Origin: CG2-30-68-42 sp037440385
GTDB lineage: Bacteria; Pseudomonadota; Gammaproteobacteria; Burkholderiales; Rhodocyclaceae
DNA length: 64,000 nt
Reading direction: 5' to 3'
Assembly: GCA_037440385.1 (NCBI GenBank)
Contig: JBBIUI010000004.1
Span: forward strand, 1-64,000
A program made the translations under genes and the position numbers. The notes under the pieces were generated by a model. The model made no database searches. It worked only from the letters and a program-made list of their open reading frames with translations, and was not told the origin of the DNA. This document shows positions 1 to 8,079 of the stretch, one piece after another (position 1 is the stretch's first letter; every line of letters starts with the position of its first letter).

Positions 1-1
1 G

Positions 2-1126
2 CCGCCGGCCGGGTTCTGGCAAGCGCTGCACTGGCTCTATGCGCAAGTGGAAGCGCTGGGACTCGGGCGCACCGAGGTGCAGGACCCGCTGTTCGACATC
101 CGAGCGACGACGCCCGCGGCGGTCTATGTGCACGTCTTGCTGTTGGACCGGGCGGCGACCCACGAGCTCGGTCCGGCGCACTTCGAGACGGCGCGCCGCC
201 GTCTCGCCCACTGGAGCCGCCACCTTCGCGTGCTCGAGACCCCCCCGGCTCGTTTCGCACTCCCTCCGCTGGTCAGCGACCTGTCGGGGGCCGCACCGCC
301 CGGCCACGTGCCTCCGGCGTCGGGGCGACTGCGGTACGTGGATCCGGCGCCGCTCGCGCTGAAGCTCAAGCGTCGCATCGATGCCCTGCAGCAGGCAGCC
401 GGTGAGGCCATCCCCGTACCGCCGGAAACTGCGTCGCGAGCCGACGAGCCACCCATCCTGCGCCACCTCTACGTGCATTGCTGCAAAGGGGCCGTTGCAC
501 GCTCTGCCAGTCCCCTGCCCGGGGACGGGGTGTGCGGCGTCGCCACCGGAATCGAGGCGGCACATTACTATCTGTCGGGCAGCACGCCCTTCCGGCCACC
601 GCAGGATGCCGCGGCGCTATCGAGGTTCGAGGCCGAGAAGATCGCGACGCTGCGGATGATGGAACCGCTGTACCGGCCCGGATACAGCCGGCAACACGGA
701 TTCCGGATGCAGACCTGGCAGCTTGCCGGCGAGTCCGCGACGCAGCTGCACATCGAACGCGCGGTCCAGTGCGAAGGCCGGATCGCGCGCGGCCAGCTCG
801 TCCTGCTCAAGCGGGGTCGGGACCATGCGCTCGGCTGCGTTCGCTGGGTACGGATGACGGCCGACGCCGTGCTGTGCGCCGCCGTTCGGCCGTTTCCCGG
901 CGTGCCCAGACCGGTCGCGATGCGTCCCGCGCAGCGCGCGGGGGGGACCTGGCAGCCCGCCCTGGTCGTGGCAGACGCGGACGCGTGTACCCTGATCGGC
1001 CCGCGCGGCTCCTTGCATGCGGCCGGCGTGATCGATCTGCTGGACAGCGGGCCGCGCAGTGCTAAGCTGGCGGCATCTTTCGAGCGCGGTACCGATTTCG
1101 AACGCGCAGCGTACGAGTCGCGATGA
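2..1126 (+). CDS. PilZ-like domain protein, copy 1 (5' partial)
   Basis: The reading frame is already open at the left edge, so the N-terminus lies outside the window; the GTG at 47 is probably internal because protein-like sequence (FWQALHWLYAQ) precedes it. The C-terminal half (HYYLSGSTPF, SRFEAEKIATLR, then a beta-rich stretch ending in RPFPGVPRPVAMRP) aligns by eye with the next gene, so the two are paralogs. Copy 2 keeps a PilZ-type DxSxxG motif, but here the corresponding segment reads GESATQ, so cyclic-di-GMP binding may be lost. The stop overlaps the next start (ATGA), which suggests translational coupling. A c-di-GMP-linked role is inferred only from copy 2; the exact family is uncertain. 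Confidence 0.55.
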   Translation, partial: PPAGFWQALHWLYAQVEALGLGRTEVQDPLFDIRATTPAAVYVHVLLLDRAATHELGPAHFETARRRLAHWSRHLRVLETPPARFALPPLVSDLSGAAPPGHVPPASGRLRYVDPAPLALKLKRRIDALQQAAGEAIPVPPETASRADEPPILRHLYVHCCKGAVARSASPLPGDGVCGVATGIEAAHYYLSGSTPFRPPQDAAALSRFEAEKIATLRMMEPLYRPGYSRQHGFRMQTWQLAGESATQLHIERAVQCEGRIARGQLVLLKRGRDHALGCVRWVRMTADAVLCAAVRPFPGVPRPVAMRPAQRAGGTWQPALVVADADACTLIGPRGSLHAAGVIDLLDSGPRSAKLAASFERGTDFERAAYESR

Positions 1127-2769
1127 ACGTGCCGGCCCATTCGATAGGAATCGATTCGCGGGACCCGCAACAGTGCCTGGCGCTGGTCGCGGCGCTGCCG
1201 CTGACCAAGCCCGCCCAGGTACAGCGCACGCTCACGAGTCTGCTTCAAGCGCTGGCGGTTGCTCCACCGCCGGCGGCCAGTTACCTTCAGGTGCTGGAGA
1301 GGGCGCGGCCCGCGGTCGCCTTCGTGCAGGACGAGTTACGTGCGCGCTACACGCAGCGTCCGCTGGTTCCGGGCGCCGGGGACGACGAAACGCTGGGGCG
1401 CGTCGTGCAGCTGTGGCAATCGATGGCACGCGCCTATGCGCAGGTCGCGAGCCTCGGGGGTGCGAGTGCCGAGATCCAGCAGCGGCTGGCACTGATCTGC
1501 CAGCGCTGCGTGCACTACGCGGGCAAGCGCATCGTCGAGTATTACGCGGCGCGCCGCGAGCTCCCCAAGGGCTTGTGGAGCGATCTGTTCGGTTACTACT
1601 CGAGCGCCGAGGAGTGGGGTATCGCCGGTCAGCCGGTGGCCGAGCCGCTGAACGAGTTCAGCGGCTCGCAAAGCTGTGCGCAGGCGCTCTCCGCGGTACT
1701 GCTCACGGAGCTGGGCAACCCCTACGGGCGCTCGCCACGCGAATTCGGCTGGCTGGTCGGCTGGAGCCAGCGGTTTTCCGCCTTCACGGACGTGCATGCC
1801 GCCGACGCGCAGACCGACCCGCGCCTGCACGCCTTCGACCTGACCAAGGACTCGGGGCCGCGCCCGTTGCGTATCCTCGAGATGAACCCGAATGTCCGCT
1901 ACTTGGTGACCACGCGGCTCGCGGCCGAGATGCACCACGTGGCGGCACAGTTGAAGGCGAGAGTTCAGCCGGCCGAACTGGGTCTGGGCGAAGGCGCGTT
2001 CGAACCCTTCGCAGGGCGGCTGCTCGTCAGTGTGTTCCGGCCGTGGTGCCTGGCCTCGAATCCACGGCGCTTCCAGCGACGCGCCGTCAGCGGGACGGCG
2101 GAAATCTGCCACGGCTTCGAAGCGCTGCATTACTTCGTCAGCGGCGGCGAATTCGTTCAGCCGGCCCACGTCCGGATCTATTCGCGCGCGGAATTCGAGA
2201 CCATCGCGACCTTTCGCCACCAGGTCAACCCGGTCGAACGCCTGCACGTTCAGGCGGCGCAGGCGGAATTCGTCGCCGAGCGGTGGGACGTCGAAGACGA
2301 GTCCGTCAGCGGCTTCCGCCTGCACCGGTGCGCCGCCGGCCAGCACGTGCAGCACGGCCAGCTGATGGGGATCCGGCCGCCGGGCGTGGAGCACTTCCTG
2401 CTGTGCGCGGTGAGCTGGCTCATGTACGAGCCGGGCGGCGGCGTGCGTGTAGGAGTGCGCGTGCTGCCGGGCGTGCCCGAAGCGGTGTGCGTGCGCCGGC
2501 TGGGACCGACGGTTTCCCATTCGGAGCGCTACGTCCGAGCCTTCCGGCTGCCCGCGATGCCGGCGCTGAAGGAACCCGCTTCGCTGGTGCTGCCGAAGGG
2601 ATGGTTTGAGCCGGAGCGCATGCTGGACGTTTACGTACAGCGCACGCTGGAGGCTCGCCTCGAAGCGGTGCTCGATCAGGGTGCGGACTTCGAACGAGTC
2701 AGCTTTGCGCTGCAGCGTCCCGCGCAACAGATCCAGGCAGTACCCGCGACGGCGCGAAGCGTGCGCTGA
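1123..2769 (+). CDS. PilZ-like domain protein, copy 2
   Basis: This 548-residue soluble protein has no signal peptide or membrane segment. A long helical N-terminal region (about 1-320) is followed by a segment shared with copy 1 (FEALHYFVSGGEF, SRAEFETIATFR). It then has a PilZ-like beta region with W-x-V-E-DESVSG, matching the DxSxxG signature that contacts cyclic-di-GMP in PilZ domains. Family knowledge therefore suggests a c-di-GMP receptor or adaptor, but the upstream arginine motif is not clear-cut. It overlaps copy 1 by four bases, and its 3' end runs 71 bp into the convergent phoR gene. The partner process cannot be read from the context. Confidence 0.6.
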   Translation: MNVPAHSIGIDSRDPQQCLALVAALPLTKPAQVQRTLTSLLQALAVAPPPAASYLQVLERARPAVAFVQDELRARYTQRPLVPGAGDDETLGRVVQLWQSMARAYAQVASLGGASAEIQQRLALICQRCVHYAGKRIVEYYAARRELPKGLWSDLFGYYSSAEEWGIAGQPVAEPLNEFSGSQSCAQALSAVLLTELGNPYGRSPREFGWLVGWSQRFSAFTDVHAADAQTDPRLHAFDLTKDSGPRPLRILEMNPNVRYLVTTRLAAEMHHVAAQLKARVQPAELGLGEGAFEPFAGRLLVSVFRPWCLASNPRRFQRRAVSGTAEICHGFEALHYFVSGGEFVQPAHVRIYSRAEFETIATFRHQVNPVERLHVQAAQAEFVAERWDVEDESVSGFRLHRCAAGQHVQHGQLMGIRPPGVEHFLLCAVSWLMYEPGGGVRVGVRVLPGVPEAVCVRRLGPTVSHSERYVRAFRLPAMPALKEPASLVLPKGWFEPERMLDVYVQRTLEARLEAVLDQGADFERVSFALQRPAQQIQAVPATARSVR

Positions 2770-4033
2770 AGCGGCTGCCCGCGCCGGGACGGCTGTCGAT
2801 TTCCAGGCTCGCCTGATGACGGGTGAGCACGTGCTTGACGATCGCCAGTCCGAGGCCCGTGCCACCGGTCTCGCGCGAGCGGCCCCGATCGACCCGGTAG
2901 AACCTTTCGGTGAGCCGCGCAAGATGGCGTGACTCGATGCCGATGCCATCGTCCTCGACGCGATACACGCCGCAACCGTTCTCGCGCAGCTCCCAGCGCA
3001 GTTCGATCCGCCCTCCTTCCGGCGTATAGCGCACCGCGTTCGACGCGAGGTTGGCGAACGCGCTGCGCAGTTCGGCACGGCTTCCCAGCAGCCGTGTCGG
3101 CTCGCCGAAATCGACTTCGATCCGGTGGCGCCCCCCGGACAAGGCCCGCGCCTCGACCGCGACCTCGGCCATCAGCGCTGTCACCTCCACTGCTTCGTCG
3201 AGCGGAGGCGGTGCCGCCGATTCCAGCCTCGCAAGGGTCAGCAGGTCATGGACCAGCGTCTGCATGTGCCGGGCCTGTTCCAGCGCGAGCCGCACGAAGC
3301 GCGCAGCCTGCTGCGGTTCGAGCCCTTCCGGGTCGTCGGCGAGCGTCTCCAGGAAACCGCCGATGACGGTGAGCGGCGTCCTGAGCTCGTGCGAGACGTT
3401 GGCGACGAAATCGCGACGCATGGCTTCGAGCTTTTGCGGTTGCGTGATGTCGCGCGAGATGATGAGCTTGCGGTCGGCGCCGAACGGCACCACCTGCAGC
3501 GACAGGCATTGACCGGGGATGCGCGCGCTGTCGAGCACGAGCGGCACACCGAACTCGCCCTCGCGCAGGTAGCCGACGAAATCGGGCTGGCGCACGAGGT
3601 TGGTGATCGGTCGTCCCCGATCGCTTCCGCGGTCCAGTCCGAAGTGCGATTCGGCCGTCCGGTTGATCCACTCGATGGTTTCGTTGCGCTGAAGCACGAT
3701 CACGCCATCGGGCATCGCATGCGCCGCGTCCATGAAACGCTCGAGCGCGAGGCTAAGTTCCGCCCGTGCCTGCAATGCGTCCTTCGCGCGCCGGCCGAGC
3801 TTCGAAAAGACTGCGCCCCACGCTCCGCTCGCGTCGGGTACGGGTGCTTCCTGTGGCTGGTCCAGCCAGCGACCGAGTGCGGCAAGCCTGCGCAGCTGTC
3901 GCACCCACACCAGGATCAGCCCGAGCGCCAGTGCCAGTAACCCGAACGCCCCGCCCCCGGCAAGCCAGCAGGCGAACGCGACGAGCGCGACGATCGTCGC
4001 ATCGAACGCGGCGCCCACCCACACTTCGCTCAT
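2699..4033 (-). CDS. phoR: Phosphate-regulon sensor histidine kinase PhoR
   Basis: Inner-membrane sensor kinase that phosphorylates PhoB when phosphate is low. From the ATG at 4033 it is 444 residues: two close hydrophobic segments at about 5-45, a PAS domain at about 100-195 (MPDGVIVLQRNETIEWINR), the dimerisation box NVSHELRTPLT with His215 (E. coli PhoR uses His213), then N, G1 and G2 boxes (NLASNAVRYTPEGG, DDGIGI, GTGLGLAIV). I prefer this start to an upstream in-frame one because the latter lies inside phoB. It sits 10 bp after phoB, and its 3' end overlaps the convergent PilZ-like gene. No pst or phoU genes are in the window. Confidence 0.93.
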   Translation of the reverse strand: MSEVWVGAAFDATIVALVAFACWLAGGGAFGLLALALGLILVWVRQLRRLAALGRWLDQPQEAPVPDASGAWGAVFSKLGRRAKDALQARAELSLALERFMDAAHAMPDGVIVLQRNETIEWINRTAESHFGLDRGSDRGRPITNLVRQPDFVGYLREGEFGVPLVLDSARIPGQCLSLQVVPFGADRKLIISRDITQPQKLEAMRRDFVANVSHELRTPLTVIGGFLETLADDPEGLEPQQAARFVRLALEQARHMQTLVHDLLTLARLESAAPPPLDEAVEVTALMAEVAVEARALSGGRHRIEVDFGEPTRLLGSRAELRSAFANLASNAVRYTPEGGRIELRWELRENGCGVYRVEDDGIGIESRHLARLTERFYRVDRGRSRETGGTGLGLAIVKHVLTRHQASLEIDSRPGAGSRFSARFAPSRVLPGSVARDAAAQS

Positions 4034-4043
4034 CGATGCCGGT

Positions 4044-4823
4044 TCACTCCGCCGCGCACAGCCGATAGCCGGTGCCACGCACCGTCTCGATCAGCGCGTC
4101 GCAGCCGCCGGGCTCGAGCGCCGCACGCAGCCTGCGGATGTGCACATCGACCGTCCTTTCGTCGACGAGCATCTCGTTGCCCCACACCCCGTCGAGCAGC
4201 TGGGCGCGGGTGCGCACGCGCGGCGCGTGGCTCATCAGATCGCGCAGCAGGCGGAACTCCGTCGGGCGGAGCGCGATCGCCTCGCCGCGCACGCTGACCC
4301 GGTGACTTCCGGGGTCCAGACGCAGCGGGCCGAACTCGATGGGCGCCTCGTCGGTCTGGGGCAGGCGCCGTCGCAACACGGCGCGAACGCGCGCGGTGAG
4401 TTCGCGCGGGCTGAAAGGCTTGGTGACATAGTCGTCGGCGCCGCTGTCCAGGCCGGCGATCCGGTCGCCTTCCGCCGAGCGTGCGGTGAGCAGGATGATC
4501 GGCGTCGTGCGGGTGCGCGGATCGCTGCGCAGCCGGCGCGCCAGATCGATTCCGGACATGCCCGGCAGCATCCAGTCGAGCACGACCAGTTCGGGTGGCG
4601 CGTCGCGGATCACCGATAACGCCGCCGCGGCATCGCCTGCTTCCCGCACGCGATATCCGGCCCGGCCCAGATGGAACGCGACGAGTTCGCGGATCGCCGG
4701 CTCGTCCTCGACTATCAGTATCGCGGGCTGTATGGGAACTCCCCTCGGGATGTGCCGTCGCTCGAGCCAGTCGAGCCCATGGTTGCCTGACGGCTCATGT
4801 ATGATACGCGGTCGTCCCTGCAA
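4044..4823 (-). CDS. phoB: Phosphate-regulon response regulator PhoB (start uncertain)
   Basis: OmpR-class response regulator activating phosphate-starvation genes. It has a receiver domain (ILIVEDEP; phospho-acceptor Asp in VVLDWMLPG; conserved Lys in VTKPFSP) and a C-terminal winged helix (LRPTEFRLLRDL, DERTVDVHIRRLR, ETVRGTGYRL). The only conventional in-frame start is a TTG at 4823, giving 259 residues with an unusual 29-residue leader and overlapping the ribosome-binding site of the divergent DUF971 gene. An ATA codon at 4733 would give 230 residues, the normal PhoB length with Asp53, and is preceded at 5 nt by AGGGGAG. The true start is therefore open. It is co-transcribed with phoR. 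Confidence 0.92.
   Translation of the reverse strand: MQGRPRIIHEPSGNHGLDWLERRHIPRGVPIQPAILIVEDEPAIRELVAFHLGRAGYRVREAGDAAAALSVIRDAPPELVVLDWMLPGMSGIDLARRLRSDPRTRTTPIILLTARSAEGDRIAGLDSGADDYVTKPFSPRELTARVRAVLRRRLPQTDEAPIEFGPLRLDPGSHRVSVRGEAIALRPTEFRLLRDLMSHAPRVRTRAQLLDGVWGNEMLVDERTVDVHIRRLRAALEPGGCDALIETVRGTGYRLCAAE
4739..4745 (-). promoter_or_regulatory. Strong Shine-Dalgarno inside the nominal phoB reading frame
   Basis: On the minus strand AGGGGAG is followed by TTCCC and then ATA (4733-4731), CAG, CCC. Sequence and spacing are ideal for initiation at the ATA codon, exactly where PhoB proteins normally begin. There is no ATG, GTG or TTG within the usual distance. This is the main argument against the TTG start at 4823. 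Confidence 0.5.
4800..4805 (+). promoter_or_regulatory. Candidate -10 element of the DUF971-ubiE operon
   Basis: TATGAT (five of six matches to TATAAT) lies 28 bp before the DUF971 start, placing transcription start near 4812 and leaving room for the AAGGAG ribosome-binding site at 4822-4827. No good -35 hexamer is seen at 17 bp, so this is a weak prediction. Confidence 0.35.
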
Positions 4824-4833
4824 GGAGAAACCG

Positions 4834-5253
4834 ATGGCCGGACTGGAAAGGAACGCTCCGATCCCGACCGAGATCAGGCTGCATCAGAAGTCGCGCCGGA
4901 TGGAAGTGAAGTTCAGCGACGGCAAGGCATTCAGCCTTCCTTACGAACTGCTGCGCGTGTTTTCACCCTCTGCGGAAGTGCGCGGGCACGGCCCCGGCCA
5001 GGAAGTGCTCCAGACCGGCAAACGCGACGTCGAGATCGCGACCATCGAACCGATGGGCAACTACGCGATCAAGCCCTCCTTCTCCGACGGTCACGACACC
5101 GGCATCTATTCGTGGGACTACCTGTATTCGCTGGGCGAGCATCAGGAGGAGCTCTGGCAGGATTACCTGCACCGGATCGAGGAAGCCGGCGCCAGCCGTG
5201 ACGTCGAGAGCACGCCCGCGCCGCCTTCGGCCGGCGGCTGCGGCCATCACTGA
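4834..5253 (+). CDS. DUF971 (GBBH-like N-terminal domain) protein
   Basis: Small soluble protein of 139 residues carrying the DUF971 domain, related to the N-terminal domain of gamma-butyrobetaine hydroxylases (EIRLHQKSRRMEVKFSDG, FSLPYELLRVFSPSAEVRGHG, NYAIKPSFSDGHDTGIYSWDYL). The family is linked to iron or iron-sulfur handling, but its exact role is unsettled. The C-terminus ends in a Cys/His-rich GGCGHH tail that could bind metal. The start is set by AAGGAG six bases upstream. It is the first gene of a plus-strand operon with ubiE (8 bp gap), the usual betaproteobacterial arrangement, and is divergent from phoB. Confidence 0.88.
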   Translation: MAGLERNAPIPTEIRLHQKSRRMEVKFSDGKAFSLPYELLRVFSPSAEVRGHGPGQEVLQTGKRDVEIATIEPMGNYAIKPSFSDGHDTGIYSWDYLYSLGEHQEELWQDYLHRIEEAGASRDVESTPAPPSAGGCGHH

Positions 5254-5261
5254 ATCGTGGC

Positions 5262-5999
5262 ATGACCGACCCGACCACGCATTTCGGTTTCGAGGAAGTC
5301 CCGGCGTCCGAGAAGGCACGCCGGGTCGCCGGCGTGTTCTCGTCGGTGGCCACGCGTTACGATTTGATGAACGATCTGATGTCGCTCGGCCTGCACCGCC
5401 TGTGGAAGGCGTTCGCCGTCGAGATCGCTGCGATCCGGCCGGGCGACCGGGTTCTGGACATCGCGGGTGGGACCGCCGATCTCGCCCTCGCATTCGCGCG
5501 CAAGGCGGGGAAGTCCGGCGAGGTCTGGCTGACCGACATCAACCGCGACATGCTGGCCTGCGGGCGCGACCGGCTGGTCGATCGCGGCTGGCTGTTGCCG
5601 GTCGTCCAGTGCGACGGGGAACGGCTGCCGTTTCCGGCGGGGTACTTCGATTGCGTCGCGGTGGCGTTCGGCCTGCGCAACATGACGCACAAGGAGCTGG
5701 CACTGGCGGAGATGAAACGGGTGCTGCGGCCCGGCGGGCGTGCGCTGGTGCTGGAGTTCTCACATGTGTGGCGGCCGCTGTCTCCGCTGTACGATCTGTA
5801 TTCGTTCAAGGTGTTGCCGTGGCTGGGCAAGCGGGTCGCGAAGGACGAACGAAGCTACCGCTACCTCGCCGAATCGATCCGGATGCACCCGGATCAGGGC
5901 ACGCTCAAGGCCATGATGGAACACGCGGGTCTGGAGCGAGTCGAATGGTTCAACCTGAGCGCGGGCGTCGTCGCGCTGCATCGGGGCTATAAGCTGTGA
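5262..5999 (+). CDS. ubiE: Ubiquinone/menaquinone C-methyltransferase UbiE
   Basis: SAM-dependent methyltransferase that adds the C-2 methyl group to the benzoquinol intermediate of ubiquinone (and to demethylmenaquinol where present). At 245 residues it is the usual length. The sequence shows the family N-terminus (FGFEEVPASEKARRVAGVFSSVA, YDLMNDLMSLGLHRLWK), SAM motif I (VLDIAGGTADLA, about 64-75), and the UbiE signature (AFGLRNMTHKELALAEMKRVLRPGG). It is followed by a Tim44-like gene and ubiJ, another ubiquinone factor, so the operon serves quinone biosynthesis. Confidence 0.96.
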   Translation: MTDPTTHFGFEEVPASEKARRVAGVFSSVATRYDLMNDLMSLGLHRLWKAFAVEIAAIRPGDRVLDIAGGTADLALAFARKAGKSGEVWLTDINRDMLACGRDRLVDRGWLLPVVQCDGERLPFPAGYFDCVAVAFGLRNMTHKELALAEMKRVLRPGGRALVLEFSHVWRPLSPLYDLYSFKVLPWLGKRVAKDERSYRYLAESIRMHPDQGTLKAMMEHAGLERVEWFNLSAGVVALHRGYKL

Positions 6000-6018
6000 C
6001 CTTCACCGGGAGTCGTTC

Positions 6019-6867
6019 ATGAACAAGGTCTTTGCAATGTTCTTCATCGCCCTCGTCGGCCTGGGGCTGGCCGCAACCGATGCCGATGCCAGGCGCTTCG
6101 GCGGCGGCCGTTCCAGCGGATTCCAGCGCGACAACATCATGCGCCGCGACGCCGCACCCGCAGCGCCGGTGCAGCGGGCCGCGCCGGCCCAGACGGCACC
6201 GGGCAAGAGCGCACCCGCAGCGGGCGGCGCGTCGAGATGGCTCGGACCGCTGGCCGGTCTCGCGGCCGGACTCGGACTGGCGGCGCTGTTCTCGCACCTC
6301 GGTCTGTCCGAAGCCTTCGGATCGTTCCTGCTGATCGCGGCGCTCGTGATCGCTGCGCTGTTCGTGGTGCGTGCGCTATCGCGAAGGAGCGAACCGCGAG
6401 CCTTGCAGTACGCAGGGGCCGGACCCGGTGCGGCAGCCGTGCCGAGCGAACCCCTCGCGGCATCCGGCGCGGAGCCGGCACGGGCCGGCGCGCTGCCGGC
6501 AGGCTTCGACGCCGACGGCTTCGCGCGTCAGGCCAAGGTCAATTTCCTGCGCATGCAGGCCGCGAACGATGCCGGCAATCTCGACGACATCCGCGAGTTC
6601 ACGACGCCGGAAATGTTCGCGGAGATCCGGCTGGAGCTGCAGGAGCGCGCGGGTGCTGCGCAGAGAACCGACGTCGTGCTGCTCGAAGCCGAGGTGCTCG
6701 ACGCAAGCCAGGAGGGCGATCGCTACGTCGCGAGCGTGCGCTTCCGCGGCACGATACGCGAGGAGCGCGAAGGCGAACCGCAGCCCTTCGACGAGGTCTG
6801 GCATCTGGTCAAACCCGTCGCCGGGACTTCGGGCTGGCTCGTTGCAGGCATCCAGCAGGTACAGTGA
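6019..6867 (+). CDS. Tim44-like domain membrane protein
   Basis: A 282-residue protein with an N-terminal signal or anchor (MNKVFAMFFIALVGLGLAA, cleavage plausible near ADA-RR). An Ala/Pro/Arg-rich linker follows, then two hydrophobic helices (about 77-95 and 100-121), and a C-terminal Tim44-like domain (about 165-282: GFDADGFARQAKVNFLRMQAANDAGNLDDIREFTTPEMFAEI...FDEVWHLVKPV). Bacterial Tim44-like proteins are membrane-bound and of unsettled role; the position between ubiE and ubiJ is conserved in betaproteobacteria and hints at a link to the ubiquinone machinery. The start follows a GGGAG ribosome-binding site (6008-6012). Confidence 0.85.
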   Translation: MNKVFAMFFIALVGLGLAATDADARRFGGGRSSGFQRDNIMRRDAAPAAPVQRAAPAQTAPGKSAPAAGGASRWLGPLAGLAAGLGLAALFSHLGLSEAFGSFLLIAALVIAALFVVRALSRRSEPRALQYAGAGPGAAAVPSEPLAASGAEPARAGALPAGFDADGFARQAKVNFLRMQAANDAGNLDDIREFTTPEMFAEIRLELQERAGAAQRTDVVLLEAEVLDASQEGDRYVASVRFRGTIREEREGEPQPFDEVWHLVKPVAGTSGWLVAGIQQVQ

Positions 6868-6892
6868 CGCGGCGCCCGGGGGGCCGAGTCGC

Positions 6893-7468
6893 GTGCTGAC
6901 CGAGTGCTTCACGATCGCACTGAATCACTTGCTGCGTTCGCAGCCGCGGGTGCGCGAGCGTCTGGCGCCCCATGCCGGGAGCATCCTGCGGCTGGCGATG
7001 CCGCCGTGGCGGGCGACCTGGGTAGTGAATCCGGACGGCAGCCTGGCTCAGGCGGCGGCAGGTACCGTCGACATCGACGTGAACCTGCCCGCGTGGGCGC
7101 CGCTCGCGGTCCTGGGGGCAACCGGATCCGCGTTCGACGCAGCGCGCATCAGCGGCTCGGCACCGCTCGCCGATGCACTCGCATTCGTGGTCCGCAACCT
7201 GCGCTGGGACTATGAGGAAGACTTGAGCCGCGTGGTGGGAGACATCCCGGCGCGGCGCATCGCACGGCTGGTCGAGGGGCTCGCGCGCCGCAGCAAGCAG
7301 GCCGCGGGCAACCTGGGCGAGAACGTCGCCGAGTATCTTCGCGACGAGATCGCCGTGCTCGTTCCGGCGGGTGCGCTCGCGCAATTCGGCGACTCGATCG
7401 GTGCGCTGCGAGCCGACCTCGACCGGCTGGAAGGCCGTCTGTCGCGACTCGAGGCGGCGACGAAGTGA
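6893..7468 (+). CDS. ubiJ: Ubiquinone biosynthesis accessory factor UbiJ (SCP2 domain)
   Basis: A 191-residue protein beginning at GTG 6893 (VLTECFTIALNHLLR). It has an SCP2-like lipid-binding N-terminal domain (about 15-105: AGSILRLAMPPWRATWVVNPDGSL, VDIDVNLPAWAPLAVLG, ISGSAPLADALAFVVRNL). The C-terminal half is helical and ends in a coiled coil (IGALRADLDRLEGRLSRLEAA). UbiJ holds the hydrophobic intermediate within the Ubi complex. It follows the Tim44-like gene by 25 bp. The partner ubiB, commonly the next gene, is absent here and a heme protein takes its place. Confidence 0.87.
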   Translation: MLTECFTIALNHLLRSQPRVRERLAPHAGSILRLAMPPWRATWVVNPDGSLAQAAAGTVDIDVNLPAWAPLAVLGATGSAFDAARISGSAPLADALAFVVRNLRWDYEEDLSRVVGDIPARRIARLVEGLARRSKQAAGNLGENVAEYLRDEIAVLVPAGALAQFGDSIGALRADLDRLEGRLSRLEAATK

Positions 7469-7509
7469 TCGCGCGTCCTGTGGGTTCGTTAATGGTACGG
7501 GGAGAATCG

Positions 7510-8076
7510 ATGGTTCCGAAGAAGATCGTGGCATGCGCGTGCGCAATGGGCGCGGCAGCGCTCGCGTGGGGTCAGCAGGAGCAATACACGCAGGACGCCC
7601 GCAAGGTGGTCGGCCAGTTGCAGTCGGCGCTCGCCGGGGTGCTGCTGGAACGGATCAAGACATCCGGTCCGGAGGCGGCCATCGGCGTGTGCAAGGACAT
7701 CGCACCGGCGAAGGCGAGCGAACTGTCGCGCGCCACCGGCTGGCGCGTTTCGCGCGTGAGCCTCAAGGTACGCAACCCGCTGCTCGGCATGCCGGATGGA
7801 TGGGAAGCGGCCCGGCTCGCCGAGTTCGACCAGCGCGCCGCTGCGGGCGAGAACCCCGCGACGCTGGAACAATCCGAGATCGTCCAGGAAGGCGGACAGC
7901 GGTACTTTCGCTATGTCAAGGCGCTGCCGGTGCAGCCGCTATGCACCAACTGCCACGGCGAGAATGTCGCCGCCGCCGTCAAGGCGAAACTCTCGGCCGA
8001 GTATCCGCACGACCAGGCCACCGGCTACCGCGAGGGGATGGTACGCGGTGCGGTGAGCATCAAGCGGCCGCTATAG
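7510..8076 (+). CDS. Periplasmic DUF3365 (Tll0287-like) c-type heme protein
   Basis: A 188-residue exported protein: Sec signal peptide (MVPKKIVACACAMGAAALAWG, mature from about residue 22), then a Tll0287-like/DUF3365 domain with IGVCKDIAPAKASELSRATGWRVSRVSLKVRNP and a c-type heme motif CTNCH at 145-149. Such domains are heme-binding periplasmic sensors or electron carriers, usually fused to signalling domains; here the domain stands alone. The ATG at 7510 is chosen because GGGGAG lies just upstream and it begins the signal peptide; longer in-frame starts add a non-signal leader. It ends 3 bp from the convergent glpD stop. No partner is evident. Confidence 0.85.
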   Translation: MVPKKIVACACAMGAAALAWGQQEQYTQDARKVVGQLQSALAGVLLERIKTSGPEAAIGVCKDIAPAKASELSRATGWRVSRVSLKVRNPLLGMPDGWEAARLAEFDQRAAAGENPATLEQSEIVQEGGQRYFRYVKALPVQPLCTNCHGENVAAAVKAKLSAEYPHDQATGYREGMVRGAVSIKRPL

Positions 8077-8079
8077 CCG

